Positions 26,512 to 34,629 of a stretch of DNA of 64,000 nt are shown here, in pieces. The notes below the pieces were generated by a model. It worked only from the letters and a program-made list of their open reading frames with translations. It made no database searches and was not told the DNA's origin. A program made the position numbers and the translations under genes. The stretch lies in contig NZ_LAYQ01000019.1 in NCBI RefSeq assembly GCF_000988205.1, positions 80,220-144,219 on the forward strand, written 5' to 3'. The stretch is from Corynebacterium minutissimum. Its GTDB lineage: Bacteria; Actinomycetota; Actinomycetes; Mycobacteriales; Mycobacteriaceae. Numbering within the stretch: position 1 is the stretch's first letter; each line of letters begins with the position of its first letter.

Positions 26512-27822
26512 GTGACCGCAACGTTTGATATCTTCTCTGACCACCACGGCCCCCAGATGGGCATTGAGTACGCCTCCCGCGATGAAATCATTGCGCTGCA
26601 GACCGCGCGCGCGAAGAACGAGCTTCGCCACGCGTACTACAACGTCCCGCACTACCGCCGTGCGTTCGATGAGAAGGGCGTTCACCCGGATGACTTCAAG
26701 GAACTCTCGGACTTTGCGCTGTTCCCGTTCACCGACAAGGAAACCCTTCGCGCGGAGTACCCCTTCGGGATGTTTGCTGTTGGCCAGAACCAAATCTCCC
26801 GCATCCACGCTTCTTCCGGCACCACGGGTCGCCCGACCGTCGTGGGATACACCGAGAATGACGTGCGTATTTGGGCCGAGCTCGTAGCCCGTTCGCTGCG
26901 GGCAGGCGGCCTGCGCAAGAGCGATAAGGTGCAGATTACGTTCGGCTATGGCCTCTTTACCGGCGGCCTGGGCGCTCACTATGGCGTTGAGGCCCTAGGA
27001 GCCACGGCGATTCCGACCTCCGGTGGTCAGACGGAGCGCCAGATCCAGATCATGCAGGACTTCCAGCCGGACGCAATTCTGGGTACGCCGTCTTACGTGC
27101 TCAACCTCCTTGACCGCATGCGCAAGGAAGGCCTGGATCCGCGCGAATCCTCCCTGCGCGCCGGCGTCTTTGGCGCCGAGCCGTGGAGCGAGGGAATGCG
27201 CCGCGAACTCGAAGAAGGCTTCGGCATTACGGCCACCGATATCTACGGCCTCTCCGAGGTAATGGGCCCTGGCGTGGCCCAAGAATGTGTCGAGACCAAG
27301 GATGGCCTGACCGTCTGGGAGGACCACTTCTACCCAGAGATCATCGATCCGGAGACCATGCAGCCGGTTCCAGACGGCGAGTACGGCGAGTTGGTCATCT
27401 CCTCCCTCACCAAGGAGGCCTTCCCGATCATTCGTTACCGCACCCACGACATCACCCGCCTGCTCCCGGGCACTGCGCGTTCGATGCGCCGCATCGACCG
27501 CATCTCCGCTCGCAACGATGACATGATCATCCTGCGTGGCGTGAACTGCTTCCCGTCGCAGTTCGAGGAGATCATCACCGAGGACCGCCTGCTTCGCCCG
27601 CGCTACCAGTGCGTGCTGAGCAAGCGTGGCCGTATGGACCACCTCACCCTGGTGGTTGAGCACTCCTCGGAGGCTACTCCTGATCAGATCGATGCCTCCG
27701 CCGCGTGGCTGAAGAAACAGATTAAGGAGCGCATCGGCGTCACCGTTGGCGTCGAGATTACTGACCACGTCGATTGCGGTGAGGGCAAGGCCAAGAGGAT
27801 CGTCGACAACCGCGATCAGTAA
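26512..27822 (+). CDS. paaK: Phenylacetate-CoA ligase
   Basis: Activates phenylacetate to phenylacetyl-CoA with ATP and CoA, the entry step of the pathway. The 436-residue protein starts with GTG (VTATFDIF). The AMP-binding P-loop is RIHASSGTTGRPTVVGYTENDV. Further ANL-family motifs are TFGYGLFTGGLGAHYG, DIYGLSEVMGPGVAQEC, and YRTHDITRLLPG near the hinge, with C-terminal GEGKAKRIVDNR (catalytic lysine region). Length and motifs fit PaaK. It is transcribed away from the paaABC run, probably from its own operator-controlled promoter, and is followed by a transporter. Confidence 0.96.
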   Translation: MTATFDIFSDHHGPQMGIEYASRDEIIALQTARAKNELRHAYYNVPHYRRAFDEKGVHPDDFKELSDFALFPFTDKETLRAEYPFGMFAVGQNQISRIHASSGTTGRPTVVGYTENDVRIWAELVARSLRAGGLRKSDKVQITFGYGLFTGGLGAHYGVEALGATAIPTSGGQTERQIQIMQDFQPDAILGTPSYVLNLLDRMRKEGLDPRESSLRAGVFGAEPWSEGMRRELEEGFGITATDIYGLSEVMGPGVAQECVETKDGLTVWEDHFYPEIIDPETMQPVPDGEYGELVISSLTKEAFPIIRYRTHDITRLLPGTARSMRRIDRISARNDDMIILRGVNCFPSQFEEIITEDRLLRPRYQCVLSKRGRMDHLTLVVEHSSEATPDQIDASAAWLKKQIKERIGVTVGVEITDHVDCGEGKAKRIVDNRDQ

Positions 27823-27939
27823 AACACTGCAGCGTTCTCGGCTTCTTCGGCACGCCCCGCCTCACTCATTGCCCCTTTCGTTCACTGGCTTTAACTGTAT
27901 CCACCGTGCTTCTGCACCCATAGAGAAAAGACTCCCACT

Positions 27940-29265
27940 ATGTCTGCACCAGTCACCCAACAGCCTGCCCAAGGGCCGGGAATCACTACAGAGCACAAGC
28001 GCGTGCTCGCCGGTTCGATGGTCGGCACCACCATTGAGTGGTTCGACTTCTTCATCTACGCTCAGGCCGCCGGCCTGATCTTCGCTACCCAGTACTTCGA
28101 TCCGGTCTCCAACGAAAGCGCCTCCCTCGCACAGATCATTGCCTGGGCGTCGCTGGGTATTTCCTTCCTTTTCCGTCCTCTCGGGGCAATTTTGGCCGGC
28201 CACTTGGGTGACCGGCTCGGACGCAAGCCGGTCCTCGTGGTCACGTTGGTCGGCATGGGCCTGGCCACCATGTTGATGGGTGTGCTGCCGACGTACGCCT
28301 CTATCGGCATGGCAGCGCCTATCCTGCTAGTGATCTTGCGCATCCTTCAGGGCCTCTCCGCCGGCGGCGAATGGGGCGGCGCGGCGATGCTGGCCGTTGA
28401 GCACGCGCCGCAGGGCAAGCGTGGACTGTTCGGCGCGTTCCCGCAGGTTGGTGTGCCTCTTGGTATGTTTCTTGCCACCATCTTCATGCTGGTTCTCTCC
28501 TCCGTCCTCACTCCGGAGCAGTTCCTTGCCTGGGGCTGGCGCATCCCGTTCCTGTCCTCCGTGGTGCTCATTCTCCTGGGCTACCTGATTCGCCGGGCAG
28601 TAGAAGAGTCCCCGGCCTTCGCGGAGATGGAGGAACTAAAGGAAAAGTCCACGGCACCGCTTGCGGTCCTGTTCAAGGGCCACCTCGGAACCGTCATCAA
28701 GTGCGCGGTCATCTTCGCCGCCAACAACGCGATTGGCTACTTCGTCATCGCCTACTTCACCGCCTATGGCACGAAGGTCGTGGGCTATACCCGCCCCCAG
28801 GCCCTTGGGGTAGCCCTGATCGCGTCGATTGGTTGGTTTATCGGCACGCTGTACTTCGGCCACCTGTCTGACCGTTTGGGGCGCCGCACGACGTTCATTG
28901 GCGGCTACATCGTTTTGGCGCTGTATATCACCCCGGTGTTCTGGGCGGTTGACTCGGGCAACGTCATGTTCTTCGGCGTGGCCGTGTTCCTCTTGGGCGT
29001 CATCCTGGGTGCGACCTATGGCCCGCAGTCAGCGATGTACGCGGAGATGTTCCCGGTGAAGGTGCGCCTGTCGGGCGTGTCCATCGGTTACGCCTTCGGC
29101 TCCATCATCGGTGGTGCCTTTGCCCCGATGATTGCAGAGATGCTGTACACGCGGTACGAGACCTCGATGGCCATCGCCGCCTACGGCATCGCGATTTCGG
29201 TCGTTTCCCTCATCGGTGTGCTCACCGTCCCGAAGGGTATTCAGGACCGCGATCTGCACGTTTAA
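27940..29265 (+). CDS. MFS (metabolite:H+ symporter family) transporter, probable phenylacetate permease
   Basis: Twelve-helix major facilitator of the MHS subfamily, 441 residues. MVGTTIEWFDFFIYAQAAGLIF opens helix 1. The loop 2-3 signature is LAGHLGDRLGRKPVLVV, with a second copy FGHLSDRLGRRTTFI. RILQGLSAGGEWGGAAMLAVEHA is the MHS-typical helix 4. The gene follows paaK after 117 bases on the same strand, so it probably imports phenylacetate or a related aromatic acid. Substrate is inferred from position only; homologues carry shikimate, proline or other organic acids. Confidence 0.85.
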   Translation: MSAPVTQQPAQGPGITTEHKRVLAGSMVGTTIEWFDFFIYAQAAGLIFATQYFDPVSNESASLAQIIAWASLGISFLFRPLGAILAGHLGDRLGRKPVLVVTLVGMGLATMLMGVLPTYASIGMAAPILLVILRILQGLSAGGEWGGAAMLAVEHAPQGKRGLFGAFPQVGVPLGMFLATIFMLVLSSVLTPEQFLAWGWRIPFLSSVVLILLGYLIRRAVEESPAFAEMEELKEKSTAPLAVLFKGHLGTVIKCAVIFAANNAIGYFVIAYFTAYGTKVVGYTRPQALGVALIASIGWFIGTLYFGHLSDRLGRRTTFIGGYIVLALYITPVFWAVDSGNVMFFGVAVFLLGVILGATYGPQSAMYAEMFPVKVRLSGVSIGYAFGSIIGGAFAPMIAEMLYTRYETSMAIAAYGIAISVVSLIGVLTVPKGIQDRDLHV

Positions 29266-29288
29266 TCGCCCCGAGTTTGTTCACTCGC

Positions 29289-29361
29289 CACCCCCTTTAG
29301 CGCTTAACCCTTTCTCCGCTGGCTTTTGTTCCGGCTGGAGGGTCAGGCCCTAAAGGGGGTG
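29289..29361. terminator. Perfect 12-bp inverted repeat after the MHS transporter
   Basis: CACCCCCTTTAG (29289-29300) and CTAAAGGGGGTG (29350-29361) are exact complements with a 49-base loop. There is no long U tract, so this could be a terminator, an attenuator or an RNA-stabilising hairpin for the 247-bp gap before metP. Confidence 0.4.
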
Positions 29362-29396
29362 TGGCGTTGTGGGGGTAAATAATTATTCAAAACGGT

Positions 29397-29406
29397 ACCT
29401 ATAGGT
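29397..29406. promoter_or_regulatory. ACCTATAGGT palindrome upstream of metP
   Basis: A perfect 10-bp palindrome 107 bases before the metP ATG. It does not match the McbR sulphur-regulator half-sites as I know them (TAGAC/GTCTA). Listed as a possible operator only. Confidence 0.25.
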
Positions 29407-29512
29407 TGGCAGGTAGGCTAAGCTTCTCGCTAATACTCGTCGTACGCGGCCCGTATAAACAATTCCTACGGTCTTGTGGTGCGCGATATTTGCTCAAGAA
29501 GAAAGTTCTCTC

Positions 29513-31132
29513 ATGACCACATCAACCCCGCATAAGACTCGCTCTACACGCGATACTTTTAATACGCGCTTCGTCTTCCTCATGGCCGCCATCGGCTCCG
29601 CCGTCGGCCTGGGTAACATCTGGCGCTTCCCCTATGTTGCCTATGAGAACGGTGGCGGCGCCTTCCTCATCCCGTACATGGTCGCCTTGCTCACCGCCGG
29701 TATTCCCATCCTGTGGTTCGATCTCGCCATTGGTCACCGCTTCCGCGGTTCTGCACCGCTGGCATTCCGCCGCATCAGCAGCCGCTGGGAAGGAATCGGC
29801 TGGTTCAAGGTCGGCGTGAACTTCTTCATCGCCATCTACTACGCTGCCATCATTGCGTGGGCGGCGCTCTACACCATCAAGTCCGTGCAGCAGACGTGGG
29901 GCGAGGATCCCTCGACGTACTTCATAGTTGACTTCCTCCAAGCAGACGCGGAGGCAACCTATTCCGGGCACGTTGTCCCATCCATTCTGGGCGTCATGAT
30001 CCTCGTATGGGTTGTCTGCATCGCTACGCTGGCCACGAGCATCAACAAGGGCATCGGCAAGCTGACCTCCATCTTCCTGCCGGTCCTGGCCGTCATGTTC
30101 ATCATTCTGGTGATCCGCGCCTTCTTCCTCGACGGCGCCGCCGAGGGCCTCAACGCCTTCTTCACTCCGGACTGGTCCGTGCTGAGCAACCCGTCGGTGT
30201 GGATCGCCGCCTACGGACAGATCTTCTTCTCCCTGTCCATCGGTTTCGGCATCATGATCACCTACGCGTCCTACCTCAAGCCGCGCACCAACCTCACCAA
30301 CACGGGCCTGGTTACTGCCTTTGCGAACTCCTCCTTCGAGGTTCTCGCCGGCATCGGCGTCTTCGCCACTCTGGGCTACATGGCCGCCCAGCAGGGCGTG
30401 TCTGTCGATGAGGTGGCTGAGTCTGGTATCGGTCTGGCCTTCATCGCTTTCCCGACGATCATTAACCTCATGCCGCTCGGCTGGCTGTTCGGTGTCCTCT
30501 TCTTTGGCTCCCTGTTCCTGGCCGGTGTGACCTCGCTGATCTCCATCATGGAGGTCGTTGTCTCCGCCGTGGCAGATAAGTTCAACATTTCCCGCCGCGT
30601 TTCTGCCATCAGCGTTGGCAGCGCGATGGGAGTACTGTCCTGCTTCCTGTTCGCCACCTCCTCGGGCCTGGTCACTCTGGACATCATGGATAAGTTCACC
30701 AACAACTTGGGCATCGTCTTCGGCGCCATCTGCGCCCTCGTAGTCGTCGGCTGGGTGACCGGCCGCCGCCGCGAGATCCAGCAGCACATCAACGCCGTGT
30801 CGCAGTTCAAGGTGGGTGGCTTCTGGCAGTTCCTGACTTTCGTCGCGACCCCGCTGCTGCTCGTCTACTTCCTGGTCAACGAGATCATCACGATTGTCCG
30901 CGAAGGTTATGAGGGCTACTCCTCCACACAGATTGGGCTCTTTGGCTGGGCGGTTCTGGGCGTCATTCTGCTCGTTAGCTTCGTCATGCCGCTAGTGGAC
31001 TTCCGCGGAAACAAGTACCTAGACGGCATAGAGACGTCTGATTACGGCGTCCCAGTGGGCGGCCGCCCGGCCGGCACACCGAACCCGCTTGCCACAGGCA
31101 ACGCCGCCGCACCGAACACGGACGACAAGTAG
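29513..31132 (+). CDS. metP: Sodium-dependent NSS-family transporter, methionine/alanine uptake
   Basis: Neurotransmitter:sodium symporter family protein of 539 residues. TRFVFLMAAIGSAVGLGNIWRFPYVAYENGGGAFLIPY is the helix-1 signature with the unwound sodium/substrate site. Roughly 11-12 hydrophobic helices follow. In C. glutamicum the related MetP works with a small membrane protein, MetS, for methionine and alanine uptake, and a matching small gene follows here. I start at ATG 29513; an in-frame start at 29474 has no support. Substrate is inferred from the MetP-MetS pairing. Confidence 0.88.
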   Translation: MTTSTPHKTRSTRDTFNTRFVFLMAAIGSAVGLGNIWRFPYVAYENGGGAFLIPYMVALLTAGIPILWFDLAIGHRFRGSAPLAFRRISSRWEGIGWFKVGVNFFIAIYYAAIIAWAALYTIKSVQQTWGEDPSTYFIVDFLQADAEATYSGHVVPSILGVMILVWVVCIATLATSINKGIGKLTSIFLPVLAVMFIILVIRAFFLDGAAEGLNAFFTPDWSVLSNPSVWIAAYGQIFFSLSIGFGIMITYASYLKPRTNLTNTGLVTAFANSSFEVLAGIGVFATLGYMAAQQGVSVDEVAESGIGLAFIAFPTIINLMPLGWLFGVLFFGSLFLAGVTSLISIMEVVVSAVADKFNISRRVSAISVGSAMGVLSCFLFATSSGLVTLDIMDKFTNNLGIVFGAICALVVVGWVTGRRREIQQHINAVSQFKVGGFWQFLTFVATPLLLVYFLVNEIITIVREGYEGYSSTQIGLFGWAVLGVILLVSFVMPLVDFRGNKYLDGIETSDYGVPVGGRPAGTPNPLATGNAAAPNTDDK

Positions 31133-31157
31133 CGGCTAGTAGGAAAGGAGAATAACA

Positions 31158-31325
31158 ATGACTACAAGCGCAATCCTGCTCTTCATCCTCTTCGTCGTCG
31201 TCATCTGGGGCGGACTGGTTGTGTCCTCCATCTGGTTGGCGCGCAGCGACGATGAATTCACCGGTGAGCTGGGTAATGCCCCCGGCACCGACGACGAGTC
31301 CCTATCGCACCGCGTGCACCACTAA
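31158..31325 (+). CDS. metS: Small membrane subunit of the methionine/alanine NSS transporter
   Basis: 55-residue protein: one transmembrane helix (AILLFILFVVVIWGGLVVSSIW, about residues 5-26) and an acidic cytoplasmic tail ending SHRVHH. It starts 25 bases after the metP stop with AAAGGAG seven bases upstream. Proteins of this shape are the obligate MetS partner of MetP-type NSS carriers. The gene is short enough to be missed by ORF cut-offs. Confidence 0.88.
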   Translation: MTTSAILLFILFVVVIWGGLVVSSIWLARSDDEFTGELGNAPGTDDESLSHRVHH

Positions 31326-31368
31326 AGGGGCCGGGCAGTAAACGGCTGCCCGCTCACACCTGCCCCTT
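31325..31368. terminator. Nested hairpin between metS and the reductase gene
   Basis: Outer arms AAGGGGC (31325-31331) and GCCCCTT (31362-31368) enclose a second perfect stem CGGGCAG (31332-31338) / CTGCCCG (31346-31352). It lies between two convergent genes and could end both transcripts. Confidence 0.6.
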
Positions 31369-31369
31369 C

Positions 31370-32335
31370 CTATATCTCGACTACCGTGCGCCCATGGCGG
31401 GAGCCGGCGCGCAGCTCTTGAGCGGCAGTGGCGACATCGGCCAGCGGCACCGTTTCAGTAATAGAGTTCAGCATGGTGAGGTCGAGGTGTTCGTCGAGAA
31501 GCTGCCAGGCCGCCTCGCGCACCTCGCGGGGCGCATCGACGGAGTTACCGCCGGCCAGCACGATGCCGCGCAGGATGAATGGCAGCACCGAGGCAGGAAG
31601 GTCCGGACCAGCCGCCATACCGGTGGCCGCCACCACGCCGCCCCAGCGCACCTGCGCCAGCACGTTGGCCAAGACGGTGGAACCGGCGGTGTCAATGGCG
31701 CCGTCGTACAGCGCCTTCTGCAGCGGGCGGCCGGTCTCAGACAGCGCTGCACGGTCAAGCACGTGATCCGCGCCGAGTGAGGTGAGGTACTCCGACTGGG
31801 ATTCCACGCGGCCGGTGACGGCGGTGACCTCGTAGCCGGAAGACTTGAGCAGCTGGACCGCGATGGAGCCCACGCCGCCGGTGGCACCGGTGACGAGGAT
31901 ATGGCCCTTCGTCGTGCCGTGCGTGCGCAGCTGGTTCACGCAGATAGCAGCGGTGTATCCGGCCGTGCCAATCGCGGCGGCATCGTGCGCGCTGAAGCGT
32001 TGAGGCACGGGGATGGTGGCTTCACCGTTGACGCGCTGGCGGGTGGTGTAGCCGCCATGGCGGAACTCGCCCAGGCCATCGCCGCAGGAGACGACAAGCT
32101 GGCCAGGGCTCAAGCGTGAATCGGACGTTTCCACCACGGTGCCCACCACATCGATGCCCGGGACGAGCGGATCGATGCGCATGACACCTTTATCGCCCTC
32201 CAGGGCCATGGCGTCTTTGTAATTGAGGGAGGAAAACTGCACATCCACGACCGTGTCACCTTCCCCGAGCAGGGGCTGCTCTTGGAACGAGTGCGTTACT
32301 CCGGAATCGGTGCGAGTGACAATCAGTGTGTTCAT
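31370..32335 (-). CDS. Zinc-independent medium-chain reductase (YhdH/AcuI acrylyl-CoA reductase-like)
   Basis: Medium-chain dehydrogenase/reductase of 321 residues. SSLNYKDAMALEGDKGVMRIDPLVPGIDVVGTV is the YhdH/AcuI N-terminal signature. GTAGYTAAICVNQL and the nucleotide-binding VTGATGGVGSIAVQLLKSSGYEV follow. It lacks the zinc-ligand cysteines of true alcohol dehydrogenases. AcuI enzymes reduce acryloyl-CoA to propionyl-CoA with NADPH. I use ATG 32335; a GTG two codons upstream (32341) is possible. No pathway partner is nearby, so the substrate is uncertain. Confidence 0.85.
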   Translation of the reverse strand: MNTLIVTRTDSGVTHSFQEQPLLGEGDTVVDVQFSSLNYKDAMALEGDKGVMRIDPLVPGIDVVGTVVETSDSRLSPGQLVVSCGDGLGEFRHGGYTTRQRVNGEATIPVPQRFSAHDAAAIGTAGYTAAICVNQLRTHGTTKGHILVTGATGGVGSIAVQLLKSSGYEVTAVTGRVESQSEYLTSLGADHVLDRAALSETGRPLQKALYDGAIDTAGSTVLANVLAQVRWGGVVAATGMAAGPDLPASVLPFILRGIVLAGGNSVDAPREVREAAWQLLDEHLDLTMLNSITETVPLADVATAAQELRAGSRHGRTVVEI

Positions 32336-32421
32336 GGACACTATCGTACAGAGGATGTGAAGCAGTGTTTTCTGGCTACTGCTTCAGCCGATTGTCAGCG
32401 AAAACCACTAGGGTGAGGCGC

Positions 32422-32994
32422 ATGACTGGGATAGAAGCTCAACGCCCGCGCAATCGGCTGAGGCCCGCGCCGGATCCGTATCGGCACCTGCTTCGTGATT
32501 CCCTCCTTGTCGCAGCCCTGTCCCTGGTGGTCGTGGTGTTGGCGACGGTGGGCAAGCCCTTCATGGACATCCCCGGCGTGGTGGACGGCTCCGCGCATGC
32601 GGTGCGAAGGGTCAATCTGCAGCTCTTTGGCGGATTTGAGAACGCCTCCGTGTGGTACGGCGGGTGGACCGATCTCCTGGGGAATATTGCTCTCTTCATG
32701 CCGCTGGGAGCGGCGATTTACGTGGCCGGGCGCAACCGCGTCAGGATTCGCTGGGGCTTGGGCGGGACGATGCTCCTTGGGCTCGTGATCAGCTTGTGCA
32801 TCGAAAGCGCCCAGTACATCTTTGCGCTGGGCTTTAGCGATATCGACGACCTCTTATACAACACGGTGGGTGCTGTCCTCGGCGCCGCACTCATGGCGCG
32901 CGTGGGACGCGAAGAGCAGATGAAGATTCTGCGCCGCCTCGGATTCCTGCTTGCGCTGGCAGCGGTGGTGCTCCTCGCCATGGCGACGCTGTAG
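32422..32994 (+). CDS. VanZ-family membrane protein
   Basis: Predicted membrane protein of 190 residues with four or five hydrophobic helices. It has the VanZ core: NIALFMPLGAAIYV, then SLCIESAQYIFALGFSDIDDLLYNTVGAVLGA. VanZ proteins lower teicoplanin susceptibility in some settings, but most chromosomal copies are of unknown role. TAGGGT about seven bases upstream suggests a leaderless start at ATG 32422. A second VanZ protein is encoded at 53877-54380. Confidence 0.85.
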   Translation: MTGIEAQRPRNRLRPAPDPYRHLLRDSLLVAALSLVVVVLATVGKPFMDIPGVVDGSAHAVRRVNLQLFGGFENASVWYGGWTDLLGNIALFMPLGAAIYVAGRNRVRIRWGLGGTMLLGLVISLCIESAQYIFALGFSDIDDLLYNTVGAVLGAALMARVGREEQMKILRRLGFLLALAAVVLLAMATL

Positions 32995-32997
32995 TGC

Positions 32998-34008
32998 CTA
33001 GCTGGGCGTACGCACGAGCTTGGCGACGTCCCCCGCCACCCGCCGCGCATAGGGGGAGACACCGGTAATCGTGGCCGAGCCCGGGCCCGTCCACGAGCCA
33101 TAGCCCACGGGGAAGAAGCCTTCCACCGTGGGCTTTCCTTTTGCCAGCAGCCCAGGGAAGGGGCGCAGCGCTGGGCGGAAGCCGGTGGCCCAGATGAGAT
33201 CGCTGAAGCCTTCGCGGTTCAACTGGTCCAGCGAGGAGAACATGCCGGTGGCGCGCAGCAGCCCATTATCACGGGCCTTGAGCACCGGCGGGACCATGAC
33301 GATGTCTCCTAGCTCACTTTCCGGCCCCGGGTCCGGCTCGCCCCGAAGTTTTGCCAGCATGCGCTGTCTGTTGCGGCTAAAGAGCACGCGCCCGTCGACA
33401 TCATCCGGCATCCAGCGCGGCGGGTGCGTGGTAAACCACGTGGTGTCCACGCCCGCGAGAGCTAGCTCGGCGGCGATTTGGGCACCGGAGTTGCCCGCGC
33501 CGACAACGGCTACAGGATTGTTGTGGCCGCGCTCTAAGAAAGGACCGCACCCCGGGTAGCTCGCCGTGTGCCATTGGCGCCCCTGGAATTCACCGGGGTA
33601 GAAGGGGATGAACGGCGCGGACCAGGTGCCCGTCGCAGCCACGACGGTGCGGGAGCGGAACTCACCGTGGGTGGTGAAGAGGTGGAAGAGGGGGACGTCG
33701 TCAAGCACGCGCTCCACCGTCACCCCGTGCCGGACCGGCAGGTCATAGCGCTGCTCATAGCGGGTGAGGTAATCCACCACGTGGGAAGCCGGCGGGAAAC
33801 CGGGATGGGCGGGCATGGGCCAGCCGGGCAGGGTGGAGGACTGGGCATCGCTAAAGAGCGTGAGTGAATCCCACACGTGCTGCCAGGCCCCGCCGGGGGA
33901 GGAGTTGGCGTCGAGGATGAGGAAATCGAGCTTCTGACGGCGCAAGTAATAGCTGGTGGCCAGGCCGGATTGGCCGCCACCCACCACGATGCAATCGTAG
34001 GTATGCAT
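32998..34008 (-). CDS. Flavin-containing monooxygenase-like NAD(P)/FAD oxidoreductase
   Basis: Flavoprotein of 336 residues related to FMO/ArsO-type enzymes. It has a FAD-binding CIVVGGGQSGLATSYYLRRQ, a second GxGxxG for NADPH (VAVVGAGNSGAQIAAELA) and the ATG loop LIWATGFRP. The substrate is unknown. Its ATG abuts the stop of the response regulator gene with no intervening base. It is therefore likely translated from the same mRNA as the heme-type two-component genes, an association that is not part of the standard locus as I know it. Confidence 0.8.
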   Translation of the reverse strand: MHTYDCIVVGGGQSGLATSYYLRRQKLDFLILDANSSPGGAWQHVWDSLTLFSDAQSSTLPGWPMPAHPGFPPASHVVDYLTRYEQRYDLPVRHGVTVERVLDDVPLFHLFTTHGEFRSRTVVAATGTWSAPFIPFYPGEFQGRQWHTASYPGCGPFLERGHNNPVAVVGAGNSGAQIAAELALAGVDTTWFTTHPPRWMPDDVDGRVLFSRNRQRMLAKLRGEPDPGPESELGDIVMVPPVLKARDNGLLRATGMFSSLDQLNREGFSDLIWATGFRPALRPFPGLLAKGKPTVEGFFPVGYGSWTGPGSATITGVSPYARRVAGDVAKLVRTPS

Positions 34009-34629
34009 CTATTGGATGAGCTTTCGCTCACGGGCCGCGGAGACGGCCGCCGTGCGGGTTTCCACGCCGAGCTTTTGATAGACGTGGATGAGGTGGGTCT
34101 TGACCGTGGCTTCGGAGATGAAGAGCCGCTGGGCAATCTGCTTGTTGGAATCTCCCGTGGACAGCGCCTGCAGGATCTCCAGCTCGCGTGGTGAAAGGGC
34201 GGTTTCCGGCTGTGCCAAGCGCTCCGCCAGGAGGTTGGTGACTTCAGGCGCCAAGGTCCGCTTTCCCGCGGCCGTGTCGAGCACCGCGGCGTGCAGGGTT
34301 TCCTCGGGGGCGTCCTTGAGCAGGTAACCCAGCGCGCCCGCCTCCACGGCGGCCAGGATATCCGCCTGCGTGTCATAGGTGGTCAGAATGAGCACCGGTG
34401 GACCGTCGAGCTCGCGCACGCGCCGAGTGGCGGCGATGCCGTCGACGTCCGGCATCTGGATATCGCAGACGACCACATCGATATGGGGAACATCAGCATC
34501 CGCCAGCTTTTCGACGGCCGAGCCATCGGAGCCTTCCAACACCACCACGATGTCGGGGAAGGCGTTAAGAATCGCGCGCAGCCCGGCGCGGACTACGGGG
34601 TGATCGTCGATGAGCATCACGTTGACCAT
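34009..34629 (-). CDS. chrA: LuxR/NarL-family response regulator, ChrA-like
   Basis: Response regulator of 206 residues. The receiver domain has the acidic pair DD at residues 8-9, phospho-acceptor D56 (VVVCDIQMPDVDG), and K in GYLLKDAP. The C-terminal HTH is LSPRELEILQALSTGDSNKQIAQRLFISEATVKTHLIHVYQKLG. Paired with the kinase at 34565-35770 and divergent from hrtBA, it matches the heme-responsive ChrSA arrangement of corynebacteria. Symbol rests on context; HrrA is a close paralogue elsewhere in such genomes. Confidence 0.8.
   Translation of the reverse strand: MVNVMLIDDHPVVRAGLRAILNAFPDIVVVLEGSDGSAVEKLADADVPHIDVVVCDIQMPDVDGIAATRRVRELDGPPVLILTTYDTQADILAAVEAGALGYLLKDAPEETLHAAVLDTAAGKRTLAPEVTNLLAERLAQPETALSPRELEILQALSTGDSNKQIAQRLFISEATVKTHLIHVYQKLGVETRTAAVSAARERKLIQ

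Noticed and set aside
29522..30787. 421-codon antisense frame over metP
   Set aside because: Asp/Gly/Glu-rich shadow of transmembrane codons; no motifs.
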